NCBI RefSeq assembly: GCF_030689305.1
Contig: NZ_JAUYVM010000018.1
Span: forward strand, 42,940-106,939
DNA: 64,000 nucleotides
Direction of reading: 5' to 3'
Origin: Vibrio penaeicida
GTDB lineage: Bacteria; Pseudomonadota; Gammaproteobacteria; Enterobacterales; Vibrionaceae
The number at the start of each line of letters is the position of its first letter. Position 1 is the first letter of the stretch. The notes below the pieces were generated by a model, which saw only the letters and a list, made by a program, of their open reading frames with translations, was not told the origin of the DNA and did no database searches. Of this stretch, positions 1-8,842 are shown one piece after another. The position numbers were made by a program, and so were the translations under genes.

Positions 1-532
1 GTAATGCCAATTCTTTAGCAAACCCACCTAGACCTTTCACTTTGATGCTGTAAAAAATCATCAAAGCAAATACGCCTATAGCCATCCCCATGGTGATGTT
101 CGCATCAGCAGACGGTACTATCTTAAGGTAAGGAATACCTAGCCAATGCTCTGCTGGATATGGTAAGAAATCGATTGGAACTAAGTCCATCAAGTTCATT
201 AAAAATACCCAACAAAAGATAGTCAGTGCGAGAGGGGCTATCAACGGGTTGCGTCCATGGAACGTATCTTTGACGTTTTCCGCGACAAATTCTACGATCA
301 TTTCAACAAAACATTGAAGCTTACCCGGCACACCTACTGTCGACTTCTTAGCTACTTTGTAAAATACTCCTAAGAATATCAAACCAGTGATCCAAGAAAA
401 CAACAGGCTATCGATGTGTATGTTCCAGAAACTCGTCTCTTCCGCCACTAACCCCAACTTGTAAGTTGAAAGGTGAGTAAGGTGGTGAGTGATGTAACCG
501 GAAGCTGTTAGCGCTTCACCTGGCGCAGCCAT
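1..532 (-). CDS. atpB: ATP synthase F0 subunit a (partial, C-terminus outside window)
   Basis: Subunit a of the membrane F0 sector, which forms the proton half-channels beside the c-ring. Translation from the ATG at 532 gives MAAPGEALTASGYITHHLTH, followed by hydrophobic membrane segments; the reading frame runs off the left edge, so the C-terminal part with the essential arginine is not visible. It follows atpI by 8 bp on the same strand, the normal start of the F1F0 operon (atpIBEFHAGDC). Identification rests on family sequence and on operon position. Confidence 0.93.
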   Translation of the reverse strand, partial: MAAPGEALTASGYITHHLTHLSTYKLGLVAEETSFWNIHIDSLLFSWITGLIFLGVFYKVAKKSTVGVPGKLQCFVEMIVEFVAENVKDTFHGRNPLIAPLALTIFCWVFLMNLMDLVPIDFLPYPAEHWLGIPYLKIVPSADANITMGMAIGVFALMIFYSIKVKGLGGFAKELAL

Positions 533-540
533 AACTCATC

Positions 541-930
541 CTATTTTTTGTTGTTAATGAATAGCGCTGGCGCAAAGATGTTAATCCCTAATACCAGCAA
601 ATAGGTTAGTTTCAGGGGAACGAGTTCCACCTGCATATACATGTAAGCAACAGAGAACAACACGACTGTAATGAGGATTTTCAGAGCTTCACCCGTGTAG
701 AAGGAAGCGGCGACGAATTTAGCTGCTCGCGCTCCAACAAACAAGAATGCACACATTGCGAAAACGGCATTGGCAACAACAAAGATGCTACCACCTATCA
801 GCGCTGATATTCCCCATTCAACATCTACAGCAATCGTTGTTCCTGCTGCGACAAACATAACCGCGCCAACCTGGATCAATAACAATTGCTTGGCAAGCTC
901 TCGTCCTGGTCTAGCTAACGCCGCTATCAT
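541..930 (-). CDS. atpI: ATP synthase subunit I (AtpI)
   Basis: A 129-residue, very hydrophobic protein with about four membrane segments, first gene of the ATP synthase operon. AtpI is thought to help c-ring assembly and is not part of the finished enzyme. It lies immediately upstream of atpB on the same strand. About 190 bp separate it from parB; the operon promoter should lie there, but I could not pick out a convincing -35/-10 pair. Confidence 0.9.
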   Translation of the reverse strand: MIAALARPGRELAKQLLLIQVGAVMFVAAGTTIAVDVEWGISALIGGSIFVVANAVFAMCAFLFVGARAAKFVAASFYTGEALKILITVVLFSVAYMYMQVELVPLKLTYLLVLGINIFAPALFINNKK

Positions 931-1119
931 GTATTCGTACCTCTAAATAAACGCTCGCATCACTCTATACTGCGAGCGAAGAGAAATTGCCGAAAATTAT
1001 ACGGTGAGACGCTTTTAATGCAATTAAAACGCAGCAAAAACTTACATTTTTGTTTACAAACCGACAACTTTCGCTCAAAAAAACATTTTTTTATAATTGA
1101 CCTAAATCAATTATCTCAC

Positions 1120-2001
1120 TTAACCTTCCAATATTGCAACGAGTTGCTCCAATTTGTGAGGTTCATCAATACTTATGGTCAGTTTTGCCTTGCCATTCGA
1201 AGAACGAACAATTGACACTTGAGAGCCCAATTTTTCACTCAATCTTTCAGATAAAGCTTGCGTTTCAGGGTCATTTTTAGCTTTTTTGCTGTCAACTTGT
1301 GGTGAAAGGTGTTTTTTCACTAACTGCTCGGTTTGGCGAACATTAAGTTTCTTCGCAATAACCGTTTCAGCGATATCAAATTGGTCATCTTGTTCAACCG
1401 CGAGCAGAGCACGTGCGTGCCCCATTTCAAGCTTCCCCGTTTGGACTAGCCGTTTCACATCCCCATTTAACTGGTTCAGCCTTAATAGGTTAGAAACGGT
1501 AGTGCGAGATTTGCCGATAACCTCTGCGACCTGCTGGTGTGTGAGTTCAAATTCGTCTTGTAATCGCTCTAGAGCTTGAGCTTCTTCAATCGCATTCAAA
1601 TCTTCACGTTGGATATTTTCAATCAGTGCCATGGCGACGGCTGCGCGATCTTGCACCTTTTTCACTAAGCAAGGCACTTGTTTCAAACCTGCTTGTTTAG
1701 CTGCTCGCCAGCGACGTTCACCTGCGATAATTTCGTATTGCTGCTCACCCACTTGTCTGACAACAATAGGTTGGATGATGCCTTGAGATTGGATAGATGC
1801 CGCCAGTTCGCTCAACGCTTCTGGTTCCATCTCTTTACGTGGCTGATATACGCCTGCCTGCAATTGTGCCACTGACAAGTCTTTCAATTCCCCTTCCGAG
1901 GACAAAGACTGACTGTGGTTGATTGTCTGTTGCTTTTCTCTCGCCATTGAGCTGGTCGCAAGCAACGCATCGAGGCCTTTTCCTAAGCCGCGTTTGGACA
2001 T
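1120..2001 (-). CDS. parB: Chromosome partitioning protein ParB
   Basis: ParB/Spo0J-type CTP-dependent DNA clamp that loads at parS sites and, with ParA, moves the chromosome 1 origin to the cell pole. The 293 residues start MSKRGLGKGLDALLA, typical of chromosomal ParB. The central ParB domain carries GERRWRA around residue 95, then IENIQREDLNAIEEA and a helix-turn-helix (QQVAEVIGKSRTTVSNLLRL); the C-terminal third is the dimerisation domain. It sits 22 bp downstream of parA in the same operon. I found no good parS site in this window. Confidence 0.96.
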   Translation of the reverse strand: MSKRGLGKGLDALLATSSMAREKQQTINHSQSLSSEGELKDLSVAQLQAGVYQPRKEMEPEALSELAASIQSQGIIQPIVVRQVGEQQYEIIAGERRWRAAKQAGLKQVPCLVKKVQDRAAVAMALIENIQREDLNAIEEAQALERLQDEFELTHQQVAEVIGKSRTTVSNLLRLNQLNGDVKRLVQTGKLEMGHARALLAVEQDDQFDIAETVIAKKLNVRQTEQLVKKHLSPQVDSKKAKNDPETQALSERLSEKLGSQVSIVRSSNGKAKLTISIDEPHKLEQLVAILEG

Positions 2002-2023
2002 GACGCTTTCCTTCTAAATTGGA

Positions 2024-2797
2024 TTATGCAGGCATTTCTTCACGACGAAGCATCTCACCAGCCAAAGCAAGGTAAGCTTTGGCTCCAGCGGAATATTTAT
2101 CGTAATACATTGCAGGTTTACCATGGCTTGGGGCTTCTGCCAATCGAACATTTCTAGGGATGACGGTTCGATATACCTTGTCACCAAAATGCTTTTTCAG
2201 TTGATCCGATACTTCATTTGACAAACGATTGCGTGGGTCATACATCGTTCGGAGCAAACCTTCTATTTTCAAATCTTCGTTAACGACAGCCGCCAACTTG
2301 CTAATGGTATCCATCAATGCCGTTAAGCCTTCCAACGCAAAATACTCACATTGCATCGGTACTAAGACAGAATCAGAAGCAGCCATCGCATTGATTGTAA
2401 GAAGGTTTAATGAAGGTGGGCAATCGATAAAGATGAAATCATAGTTGTCACAGACCGTGGCCAACGCATTCTTCAAACGCATTTCACGAGCAAAAACTTC
2501 CATCAGTTTAATTTCAGCGGCGGTGACATCACCATTCGCAGCTATGAGATCAAAACCACCTGTCGTTTTGCTAACCACCACATCGTCAAAATGCGTATCT
2601 TCGACCAACAAATCATACGCAGAAGCATCAACGGAGTATTTGTCTACACCGCTCGCCATAGTCGCATTGCCTTGTGGATCAAGATCAATTACCAGTACTT
2701 TTCGTTTTGTCGCTGCCATAGAAGCAGCCAAATTGACACACGTTGTGGTTTTGCCCACACCACCTTTCTGGTTGGCAATTGAAATGATTCTTCCCAC
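2024..2797 (-). CDS. parA: Chromosome partitioning ATPase ParA
   Basis: Walker-type ATPase of the ParA/MinD superfamily that forms nucleoid-bound gradients driving origin segregation. 257 residues. The deviant Walker A motif KGGVGKTT is at residues 10-17, and the Walker B region is FIFIDCPPSLN. The size and the absence of an N-terminal DNA-binding domain fit chromosomal (Soj-like) rather than plasmid P1-type ParA. It lies 14 bp downstream of rsmG and is probably cotranscribed with mnmG-rsmG-parA-parB. Confidence 0.96.
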   Translation of the reverse strand: MGRIISIANQKGGVGKTTTCVNLAASMAATKRKVLVIDLDPQGNATMASGVDKYSVDASAYDLLVEDTHFDDVVVSKTTGGFDLIAANGDVTAAEIKLMEVFAREMRLKNALATVCDNYDFIFIDCPPSLNLLTINAMAASDSVLVPMQCEYFALEGLTALMDTISKLAAVVNEDLKIEGLLRTMYDPRNRLSNEVSDQLKKHFGDKVYRTVIPRNVRLAEAPSHGKPAMYYDKYSAGAKAYLALAGEMLRREEMPA

Positions 2798-2811
2798 GGA
2801 TGACCTCGCTA

Positions 2812-3444
2812 TTATCCCTTGCGCGATAAGATTACAAGATGTCGCTCACCTTCAAGCTCTGGAACGTTCAAAGCTTTGATGTCGATCACAGAACACCAGT
2901 CCGGAAGCTGAGCAAGCTCTGATTCAGGTTTTACCCCTTTCAGTGCTAAAAATACGCCGGATTCTGGTTTTGGTAAATGTTGACACCACTCTACCATGTC
3001 TAAAACCGAAGCAAACGCACGACTTAGTACTCCATCGAAGCCAATTTCAGGCTGGAATTCTTCCACTCGACTTTGCACAGGAGTGACATTTTCGATTTTT
3101 AGCTCATGAAGAACCTGTTTTATAAACCTAATACGTTTACCTAGGCTATCAAGCAGTGTAAAAGATTTTTCAGGATTCATGATGGCCAATGGAATGCCCG
3201 GTAAACCCGGCCCAGTACCAACATCGATAAAACGCTCACCTTCAAGGTGAGTGCTCACGACGATACTATCCATGATGTGTTTCACGATCATTTCTAGTGG
3301 ATCTCGAACTGAAGTCAAATTGTACGCTTTATTCCATTTGTCGAGCAGTGTGACATAACCAACCAACTGTGCTTTTTGCGTATCTGAAACGTCCAATGAG
3401 GTTTCTTCTAACAACGCATCCAGTTTGATTCTTAACGCTTCCAC
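2812..3444 (-). CDS. rsmG: 16S rRNA (guanine-N7) methyltransferase RsmG
   Basis: SAM-dependent methyltransferase modifying G527 of 16S rRNA (formerly GidB). 210 residues; the SAM-binding glycine motif VGTGPGLPGIPLA follows the N-terminal helices near residue 75. Translation starts with GTG, whose G is the last base of the mnmG stop codon (TAGTG overlap), so the two genes are translationally coupled. Loss of this enzyme is known to give low-level streptomycin resistance in other bacteria. Confidence 0.95.
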   Translation of the reverse strand: MEALRIKLDALLEETSLDVSDTQKAQLVGYVTLLDKWNKAYNLTSVRDPLEMIVKHIMDSIVVSTHLEGERFIDVGTGPGLPGIPLAIMNPEKSFTLLDSLGKRIRFIKQVLHELKIENVTPVQSRVEEFQPEIGFDGVLSRAFASVLDMVEWCQHLPKPESGVFLALKGVKPESELAQLPDWCSVIDIKALNVPELEGERHLVILSRKG

Positions 3445-5336
3445 TAGGCTGCTCCTTTCTTCAATTGTCCACTTTTCTTTAAGTAAACCAGTAAGATCGA
3501 AATAGCGGCTGGAGTGATCCCTGAAATACGAGACGCGATCCCAATGGTCAATGGTTTAGCATCAGACAGTTTTGCGACCACTTCGTTAGAGAGACCTTTC
3601 ACAGTTGAGTAATCAAAATCAGAGGGGATCTCAGTATTTTCATGACGAAGTGATTTTTCAATCTCGTCTTTCTGACGTTGAATATAGCCTTCGTATTTGA
3701 CCTGAATTTCAACTTGTTCTGCGGCTTGAGAATCTTCTAACGCAGGAGAAAACGCATCCAATTGCGTTAATTGCTCGTAATTCAATTCAGGACGGCGAAG
3801 TAAATCTTCCCCGCTGGCTTCACGCGACATAGGTGTTTTTAGCAGAGCATTAAGAGCATCAATTCCTGCGGACTTAGGATTCATCCACGTATCTTTTAAA
3901 CGTTGACGTTCACGCTCCATGTTATCCACTTTCTCGTTGAAACGCGCCCAACGAGCATCGCAAACCAACCCTAACTCTCGACCTTTTTCCGTTAATCGAA
4001 GATCGGCATTGTCTTCACGAAGTAACAGTCTATATTCCGCGCGAGATGTAAACATGCGATAAGGTTCTTTAGTGCCCATGGTGGAAAGATCGTCGATCAA
4101 CACGCCAACATACGCCTGATCCCGACGAGGGTTCCAACCCTCTTTTCCTTGGGTTTGCAAGCTGGCATTCAATCCAGCCATTAACCCTTGAGCTGCCGCT
4201 TCTTCGTAGCCTGTTGTGCCGTTAATTTGTCCAGCAAAGAACAAGCCATTGATAAATTTAGTTTCGTAGTTCGGCTTTAAGTCTCGCGGGTCGAAGAAAT
4301 CGTACTCAATGGCATAGCCAGGGCGAACAATATGCGCATTTTCAAACCCTTTCATTGAATGAACAATCTCGATCTGAACATCAAATGGTAAACTGGTTGA
4401 GATCCCATTTGGGTACAATTCATGAGTGGTTAACCCTTCGGGCTCAATAAAGATCTGGTGGCTGTTTTTGTCAGCAAACCGCATCACTTTATCTTCGATC
4501 GATGGACAGTATCGAGGACCGATCCCCTCAATAACACCAGCATACATTGGGCTGCGATCAAGGTTCTGTCGGATCACGTCATGCGTTTTCTCATTGGTAT
4601 GGGTGATAAAGCACGGAATCTGTGTTGGATGCTGTGTTCGATTACCCATGAATGAAAATACGGGGGTTGGATCATCACCATGCTGAACATCAAGCTCACT
4701 AAAATCGACCGTGCGAGCATCAATACGAGGAGGTGTTCCCGTTTTTAAGCGATCTACACGGAAAGGCATTTCTCTCAAACGATCAGCCAATGCTATCGAA
4801 GGAGGATCGCCTGCACGACCTCCAGAGAAGTTTTCCATACCAATATGTATCTTGCCCCCTAAAAACGTTCCTACGGTCAATACAACAGCATCAGCTTTGA
4901 ATTTCAGCCCCATTTGAGTCACTACGCCAGTGACTCGATCATTTTCAACAATAATGTCATCCACCGATTGTTGAAAGAGCGTTAGGTTGGGTTGGTTTTC
5001 AAGTGCGTGACGAACAAATGCTTTATACAGAGCACGATCCGCTTGCGCTCGAGTCGCCCGAACAGCCGGACCTTTTGACGCGTTTAGGGTACGAAATTGA
5101 ATACCTGCATGATCAATGGCTTGTGCCATTAACCCACCCAAAGCATCCACTTCTTTGACCAGATGCCCTTTGCCTATTCCACCAATAGCGGGGTTGCAAG
5201 ACATTTGTCCTAGGGTATCAATGTTGTGAGTGAGTAACAGGGTACGCTGACCCGTACGAGCTGATGCGAGTGCGGCTTCCGTTCCTGCATGTCCGCCACC
5301 AACAACAATGACGTCAAAAGTTTCGTGATAAAGCAT
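3444..5336 (-). CDS. mnmG: tRNA uridine-5-carboxymethylaminomethyl synthesis enzyme MnmG
   Basis: FAD-dependent enzyme which, with MnmE (encoded at 19-20.6 kb in this window), adds the cmnm5 group to U34 of certain tRNAs. 630 residues, the usual family length. The dinucleotide-binding motif GGGHAG is at residues 12-17; the conserved CNPAIGGIGKGHLVKE block and the C-terminal helical MnmE-binding region are present. Formerly gidA, it marks the left side of oriC in Vibrio and E. coli; its transcription runs away from the origin. Confidence 0.97.
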   Translation of the reverse strand: MLYHETFDVIVVGGGHAGTEAALASARTGQRTLLLTHNIDTLGQMSCNPAIGGIGKGHLVKEVDALGGLMAQAIDHAGIQFRTLNASKGPAVRATRAQADRALYKAFVRHALENQPNLTLFQQSVDDIIVENDRVTGVVTQMGLKFKADAVVLTVGTFLGGKIHIGMENFSGGRAGDPPSIALADRLREMPFRVDRLKTGTPPRIDARTVDFSELDVQHGDDPTPVFSFMGNRTQHPTQIPCFITHTNEKTHDVIRQNLDRSPMYAGVIEGIGPRYCPSIEDKVMRFADKNSHQIFIEPEGLTTHELYPNGISTSLPFDVQIEIVHSMKGFENAHIVRPGYAIEYDFFDPRDLKPNYETKFINGLFFAGQINGTTGYEEAAAQGLMAGLNASLQTQGKEGWNPRRDQAYVGVLIDDLSTMGTKEPYRMFTSRAEYRLLLREDNADLRLTEKGRELGLVCDARWARFNEKVDNMERERQRLKDTWMNPKSAGIDALNALLKTPMSREASGEDLLRRPELNYEQLTQLDAFSPALEDSQAAEQVEIQVKYEGYIQRQKDEIEKSLRHENTEIPSDFDYSTVKGLSNEVVAKLSDAKPLTIGIASRISGITPAAISILLVYLKKSGQLKKGAA

Positions 5337-5427
5337 GAACCGACCTCAGGTATTCAATGAGTTTAGAGAGCTTAGTAAAAAGGAGCGATATTCTACCCTC
5401 TTTAGGGCAAGGAGAGAAACGATTTTG

Positions 5428-5754
5428 GATCAAAGCGGAGGCTTTAATATATATAAGATCTTTATATAGATCTTTTATTAGATCTACTATTAAGGAAGCT
5501 CGATCTTGTGGATAAGTCAAAAATGATCAACAAGATCATACTTTTTTATACGATCGTTTCTTGTGATCTACCTTTGATCTGATCGAGGATTAGCTGGGAT
5601 CAAAATCAATGGTTATACACAGGGGGATAAATAGTATGATCTTATTCTTTGGATAACTATAGGTTAATAACGGGATAGATCACCATTTATCCACAGGTGG
5701 TTTGTTTAAAAAAGCATCACTTGAAACAAGTAAAAGGTCTAAATGTTATTCACA
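5428..5754. other. oriC: Chromosomal replication origin oriC (chromosome 1 type)
   Basis: No gene lies between mnmG and mioC; this stretch has the origin architecture known from E. coli. Three AT-rich repeats, each starting GATCT, lie at 5457, 5469 and 5481 with a 12-bp period (the unwinding element). DnaA boxes follow in the E. coli order: R1-like TGTGGATAA 5507-5515, R2-like TTATACACA 5613-5621, R3-like TTTGGATAA 5648-5656, R4 TTATCCACA 5687-5695, plus TTATTCACA at 5746-5754. Fourteen GATC (Dam/SeqA) sites fall between 5428 and 5681, far above chance. An IHF site probably sits around 5525-5540, but I could not fix it. Confidence 0.96.
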
Positions 5755-5783
5755 GGCCGTGAATTTTTACGGAGAAGAAGAGA

Positions 5784-5806
5784 AAAAGGCGGGATTCCCG
5801 CCTTTT
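5784..5806 (-). terminator. Intrinsic terminator of mioC
   Basis: Perfect 10-bp hairpin (AAAAGGCGGG, loop ATT, CCCGCCTTTT) directly after the mioC stop codon. On the minus strand it is followed by a T-rich run. It would stop mioC transcription before it enters oriC. Confidence 0.85.
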
Positions 5807-5808
5807 GA

Positions 5809-6243
5809 CTAGAATTTTGTGATGTGTTCTTGCAGCCATTCTTCGGCTGCGTCTTCGGGGACAGGGGTTTCTAGAATGTTGATCGTAAGGCAATCCGTTA
5901 TTGGAGTACCACCGATGTCTTCAAGAAGTACATAGGCATGTTTCCCTGCTGCACAGAAGGTATCGTAGCTAGAGTCTCCAATCGCAACCACCGCAAACTT
6001 AACCTCTGCCATCTTAGGTGGGGTATTTTGAAGGGCTTCAATGAACGGTTGAATGTTATCTGGGTATTCACCAGCACCGTGAGTGGATGTAATCAGAAGC
6101 CAAGTCCCGTTAGCGGGGATCTCTTCGAGCTTAGGTTCATTATAAATGGTCGTTTCGTGACCTTTCTCTCTAAGTAGATCGCTAAGGTGGTCACCAACAT
6201 ATTCAGCTCCACCGAGAGTACTGCCGGTCATAATGTGGATCAT
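5809..6243 (-). CDS. mioC: FMN-binding flavodoxin-like protein MioC
   Basis: Small flavoprotein of the flavodoxin fold, known in E. coli as the gene to the right of oriC whose transcription passes toward the origin. The flavin phosphate-binding loop TGSTLGGAEYV lies at the N-terminus, and STHGAGEYPDN and the C-terminal EEWL motif match MioC. I chose the ATG at 6243 (144 residues) because AAGGA stands 7 bases upstream and the protein then begins MIHIMTGSTLGG as in homologues; an in-frame ATG at 6270 would add nine charged residues. Confidence 0.93.
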   Translation of the reverse strand: MIHIMTGSTLGGAEYVGDHLSDLLREKGHETTIYNEPKLEEIPANGTWLLITSTHGAGEYPDNIQPFIEALQNTPPKMAEVKFAVVAIGDSSYDTFCAAGKHAYVLLEDIGGTPITDCLTINILETPVPEDAAEEWLQEHITKF

Positions 6244-6350
6244 GGACGCATCCTTTTTCTTATGAGGCATTCTTTGCCCCCTATTGGTTATTTGAAATAA
6301 GCTAACGTGTAATTTCTGCTAATAAACAGAGGCATGGTATCGGATTCGGT

Positions 6351-6359
6351 TGTGGATAA
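6351..6359 (-). promoter_or_regulatory. Perfect DnaA box in the mioC promoter region
   Basis: TTATCCACA on the minus strand (TGTGGATAA on the plus strand), about 110 bp upstream of the mioC start. In E. coli DnaA binds a box in the mioC promoter and represses it around initiation; the same arrangement is seen here. The function is inferred from that precedent. Confidence 0.75.
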
Positions 6360-6469
6360 ACAGATGACATAATGTGTGGTTAAACGAAATTGTGCGGTGC
6401 CTAGGCCTTTTAAACCTAGGAGCCACGCCCGTTGTTACGTATTTATTGTTTTGTTCATTACATGTGTAT

Positions 6470-6492
6470 GGATCCTATTGATAATAGGATCC
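6470..6492. terminator. Perfect hairpin after tonB, without a T-run
   Basis: GGATCCTATT, loop GAT, AATAGGATCC: a perfect 10-bp stem two bases past the tonB stop. It is the right position for the end of the exbB-exbD-tonB transcript, but no T-tract follows on the minus strand, so it may be a transcript-stabilising hairpin rather than an intrinsic terminator. Confidence 0.45.
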
Positions 6493-6494
6493 GA

Positions 6495-7382
6495 CTAGAA
6501 AGAAAAATTGATCGGGACCGTCAGAGAGAGTTTAAGACCTGAAACCGAACTGGGTGGTTTGATCAACGGCTGGGCTCGAAACACAAGATCGATGGCTTCT
6601 TGATCCAGTGACTGGGTTCCCGAGCTTCTTATTAGGATGACATCCAGCACGTTTCCTTCTCGATCCATTGTGAATCGGATCACTGGCATACCTTGTTTGC
6701 GTAACCGCTTGGCTTTCCTTGGATATTGCTTTTCTCTTTCTAAGTGAGCGTGAAGCAATTGTTGCCACTGAAGCTTCGCTGCTTTCTCATGTTGGCTGGT
6801 TTTGCCTTGTTTTGGGGCGGAAGCATTTGCTGCTTTTATTGGCGCTTCTATGCTTGGTGTTGACGCCATTTGTGATGGAGACGAAGTCTGTGGTTTCTCA
6901 CTTTCTTCTTCTTTCTCTTTTTTTGGCATTGGTTTTGGTTGCTCAGCTTTTAGTGGCACTGGTTCTAAAGGCACTGTTTTGTCAGGCAGCGCTGATTTTT
7001 GTGTTTCTGGTATCTTCTTTGGGTCTTCGGTTTCTTTGTATTCTGGTAAATCCAAAGGAACAGGTGCTTTTTCTGCAATTAGAGGCGGTTTCGGTGCTAC
7101 GGGTTTTGGAGTGCGTTGATTCGTTGTCGATTTTAAGGAGTGCTCCGATTGCTGGGTGCTAGCTTGCTGCGCGTCATTGTTTTGTTCTGCAGGGGCGGCG
7201 AGGGGCGCGACCAGAGATACTGAAATGGGGGATGCAGCCGGTGGCGGAGTGAAGTCAAAACTCGGTGTCCATAAATAGGCTGTAGCGGCACCAAGATGAA
7301 GTGCGATACTTGCTATCACGCCACATACTAACCAAGAAGAACCATGGCTGTTTGTCGTTTTGTCGCCGGCTAGCAGGTTCAC
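6495..7382 (-). CDS. tonB: TonB energy-transducing protein
   Basis: Spans the periplasm and passes proton-motive force from ExbB-ExbD to TonB-dependent outer-membrane receptors. 295 residues: a cytoplasmic head, one membrane helix at about 17-38 with the conserved S-x3-H motif (Ser25, His29), a long proline/lysine/glutamate-rich periplasmic linker (about 45-200), and a C-terminal TonB domain (about 205-295) containing YPRKAKRLRKQG and the typical DREGNVLDV strand. The start overlaps the exbD stop by four bases. It is the last gene of a private exbB-exbD-tonB operon and presumably serves the receptor encoded at 14-17 kb. Confidence 0.93.
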   Translation of the reverse strand: MNLLAGDKTTNSHGSSWLVCGVIASIALHLGAATAYLWTPSFDFTPPPAASPISVSLVAPLAAPAEQNNDAQQASTQQSEHSLKSTTNQRTPKPVAPKPPLIAEKAPVPLDLPEYKETEDPKKIPETQKSALPDKTVPLEPVPLKAEQPKPMPKKEKEEESEKPQTSSPSQMASTPSIEAPIKAANASAPKQGKTSQHEKAAKLQWQQLLHAHLEREKQYPRKAKRLRKQGMPVIRFTMDREGNVLDVILIRSSGTQSLDQEAIDLVFRAQPLIKPPSSVSGLKLSLTVPINFSF

Positions 7383-7810
7383 GGGTCGTTCCGTTTCGGT
7401 TGCTCTAGCCCCACTAAAGCAATTTGCGTATAGCCTGCCGCTGCCAGTTTGTTCATTACCTTAAGAAGATCTTGATACACCAGCGCTTTGTCTGCTCTGA
7501 GATAAATCCTCTGCTCGTTGTCTGGCAGGCTTGTCTTTAAAGCCGTGGTTAGGTTCACTAAATCCACGGTATTACTTTCACCGATCACGATCGTTAAATC
7601 TTTTTGAATCGTCAGGTAGACAGGATCGTCCTTCATTGGGGTTGGGCTGGCAGAAGAATTGGGTATGTCTACGGGAACATTCACGGTTGCTAGCGGCGCG
7701 GCAACCATCACAATGATGAGAAGCACCAACATCACATCAACAAAAGGCGTGACATTAATTTCGTGGTTTTCTGCCATATCCTCGCCGGATTGACTGGTTT
7801 TAAATGCCAT
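7379..7810 (-). CDS. exbD: Biopolymer transport protein ExbD
   Basis: Part of the ExbB-ExbD proton channel that energises TonB. 143 residues: short cytoplasmic tail, one membrane helix (about 24-45) carrying the essential aspartate Asp25 in TPFVDVMLVLLI, then a periplasmic domain. It overlaps tonB by four bases and follows exbB by three. Distinguished from TolR by genetic context and by sequence. Confidence 0.93.
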   Translation of the reverse strand: MAFKTSQSGEDMAENHEINVTPFVDVMLVLLIIVMVAAPLATVNVPVDIPNSSASPTPMKDDPVYLTIQKDLTIVIGESNTVDLVNLTTALKTSLPDNEQRIYLRADKALVYQDLLKVMNKLAAAGYTQIALVGLEQPKRNDP

Positions 7811-7813
7811 GAC

Positions 7814-8674
7814 TTACACCGCCTCTTTGAGCGGTATTTTGGAGTCGGGTTGTTCAGTTTGTATTGTCCGGCGGTCAAGGTCGCGGCTAACTAATATCAT
7901 GATGGCGACGGAAAGGTCAGCCAATTGATTCTTGTAGCATCCTATCTGCCGCACGAAGTGATTGTAAAATATGACCGCGGGAATGGCGGCAACTAAGCCG
8001 ATCGCTGTCGCCATTAACGCTTCTGCAATACCCGGTGCAACCACGGCTAGTGTAGTACTTTGTGATTTAGCGATACCAATGAAGGCATTCATTATTCCCC
8101 AAACGGTTCCAAACAATCCAACAAAGGGGCCGACGGATCCAACCGTGGCGAGAATTCCTGTGCCTTTTGTCATGTTTGAACTCATTGAGACTCCAACTCG
8201 CTCTAGACGAAGTTGAACACGTTCTTTTATTCCGTCTTCGCTGGCCGATCCTTGAGCTGATAATTTCAGCTCATGCTGGGTTGCAGAAAGTAGTAATTGA
8301 GCCGGACCTTGTAAGTCTCCACATAATGTTTCTGCCTCAATTAGGTTATCGGATTGGGTTAGGGCATTAAGTTGGCGATGGGCTTTTTTGGATGCCAACG
8401 AAAGTTGCCACTGCTTTGCAAACAATACGCCCCAAGTTAATACAGAGGCGATGACTAAACTGATCATCACCGCTTTTACCACCCAATCAGCAGCATGATA
8501 CATACCCATAGGTGAGAGATCGTGCGCATTGAGTGGGTTCGTCGGTGGGGTTAACTGAGTCTCTGATACTAGGGGGCTTGCCAGATCTTGAGCTGGCGCT
8601 TTTTCAGCAAAGGCGAGGGAAGGCATGAACAGAAAAAGGGTGATGATCATGCTCAGATAAAGTGATTTACTCAT
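7814..8674 (-). CDS. exbB: Biopolymer transport protein ExbB
   Basis: Pentameric inner-membrane component of the TonB motor, MotA/TolQ/ExbB family. 286 residues, longer than E. coli ExbB (244), because an N-terminal signal peptide (cleavage after about residue 23, SLAFA) and a periplasmic stretch precede the first of three membrane helices (about 63-85, 165-190, 205-235). The conserved core VGSVGPFVGLFGTVWGIMNA is intact. It is the first gene of the operon; a candidate ECF-sigma promoter lies about 73 bp upstream. Confidence 0.92.
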   Translation of the reverse strand: MSKSLYLSMIITLFLFMPSLAFAEKAPAQDLASPLVSETQLTPPTNPLNAHDLSPMGMYHAADWVVKAVMISLVIASVLTWGVLFAKQWQLSLASKKAHRQLNALTQSDNLIEAETLCGDLQGPAQLLLSATQHELKLSAQGSASEDGIKERVQLRLERVGVSMSSNMTKGTGILATVGSVGPFVGLFGTVWGIMNAFIGIAKSQSTTLAVVAPGIAEALMATAIGLVAAIPAVIFYNHFVRQIGCYKNQLADLSVAIMILVSRDLDRRTIQTEQPDSKIPLKEAV

Positions 8675-8746
8675 TCGATTGCTCTTAGTTGGGCGTTCTT
8701 GCGCGCTTTTATTGTCGAGTGTTTTTTCTTAATTCCTTATATGAAT

Positions 8747-8772
8747 ACCGAATGAGAGAGAGAAACCCGTAA
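8747..8772 (-). promoter_or_regulatory. Candidate ECF-sigma promoter of exbB-exbD-tonB
   Basis: On the minus strand TTACGG (8772-8767), 16 bases, then CGGT (8750-8747), with the extended form TTACGGGTTTC and CATTCGGT. The same element at the same spacing occurs at 11244-11269, 14298-14323 and 17500-17525, each in front of an island transcription unit. No sigma-70 promoter was needed to explain the position. Function is inferred from the repetition. Confidence 0.7.
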
Positions 8773-8842
8773 TAAAAACTGAATAAAAAACTGGATTTAT
8801 ATTTTTATTTATAATAATCAGTATCTTGTGCTTATGTTTTTT

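Noticed and set aside
5314..5520. 68-residue minus-strand frame across the mnmG start and oriC
   Set aside because: It overlaps the unwinding region and DnaA box R1, has no ribosome-binding site and resembles no known protein.
6719..7162. Leucine-rich 147-residue plus-strand frame opposite tonB
   Set aside because: It mirrors the proline/lysine/glutamate-rich linker of TonB and has no independent support.
8675..8842. Fur box before exbB
   Set aside because: ATAATAATCA-like AT-rich bases occur, but no inverted repeat of Fur type; the ECF element explains regulation better.
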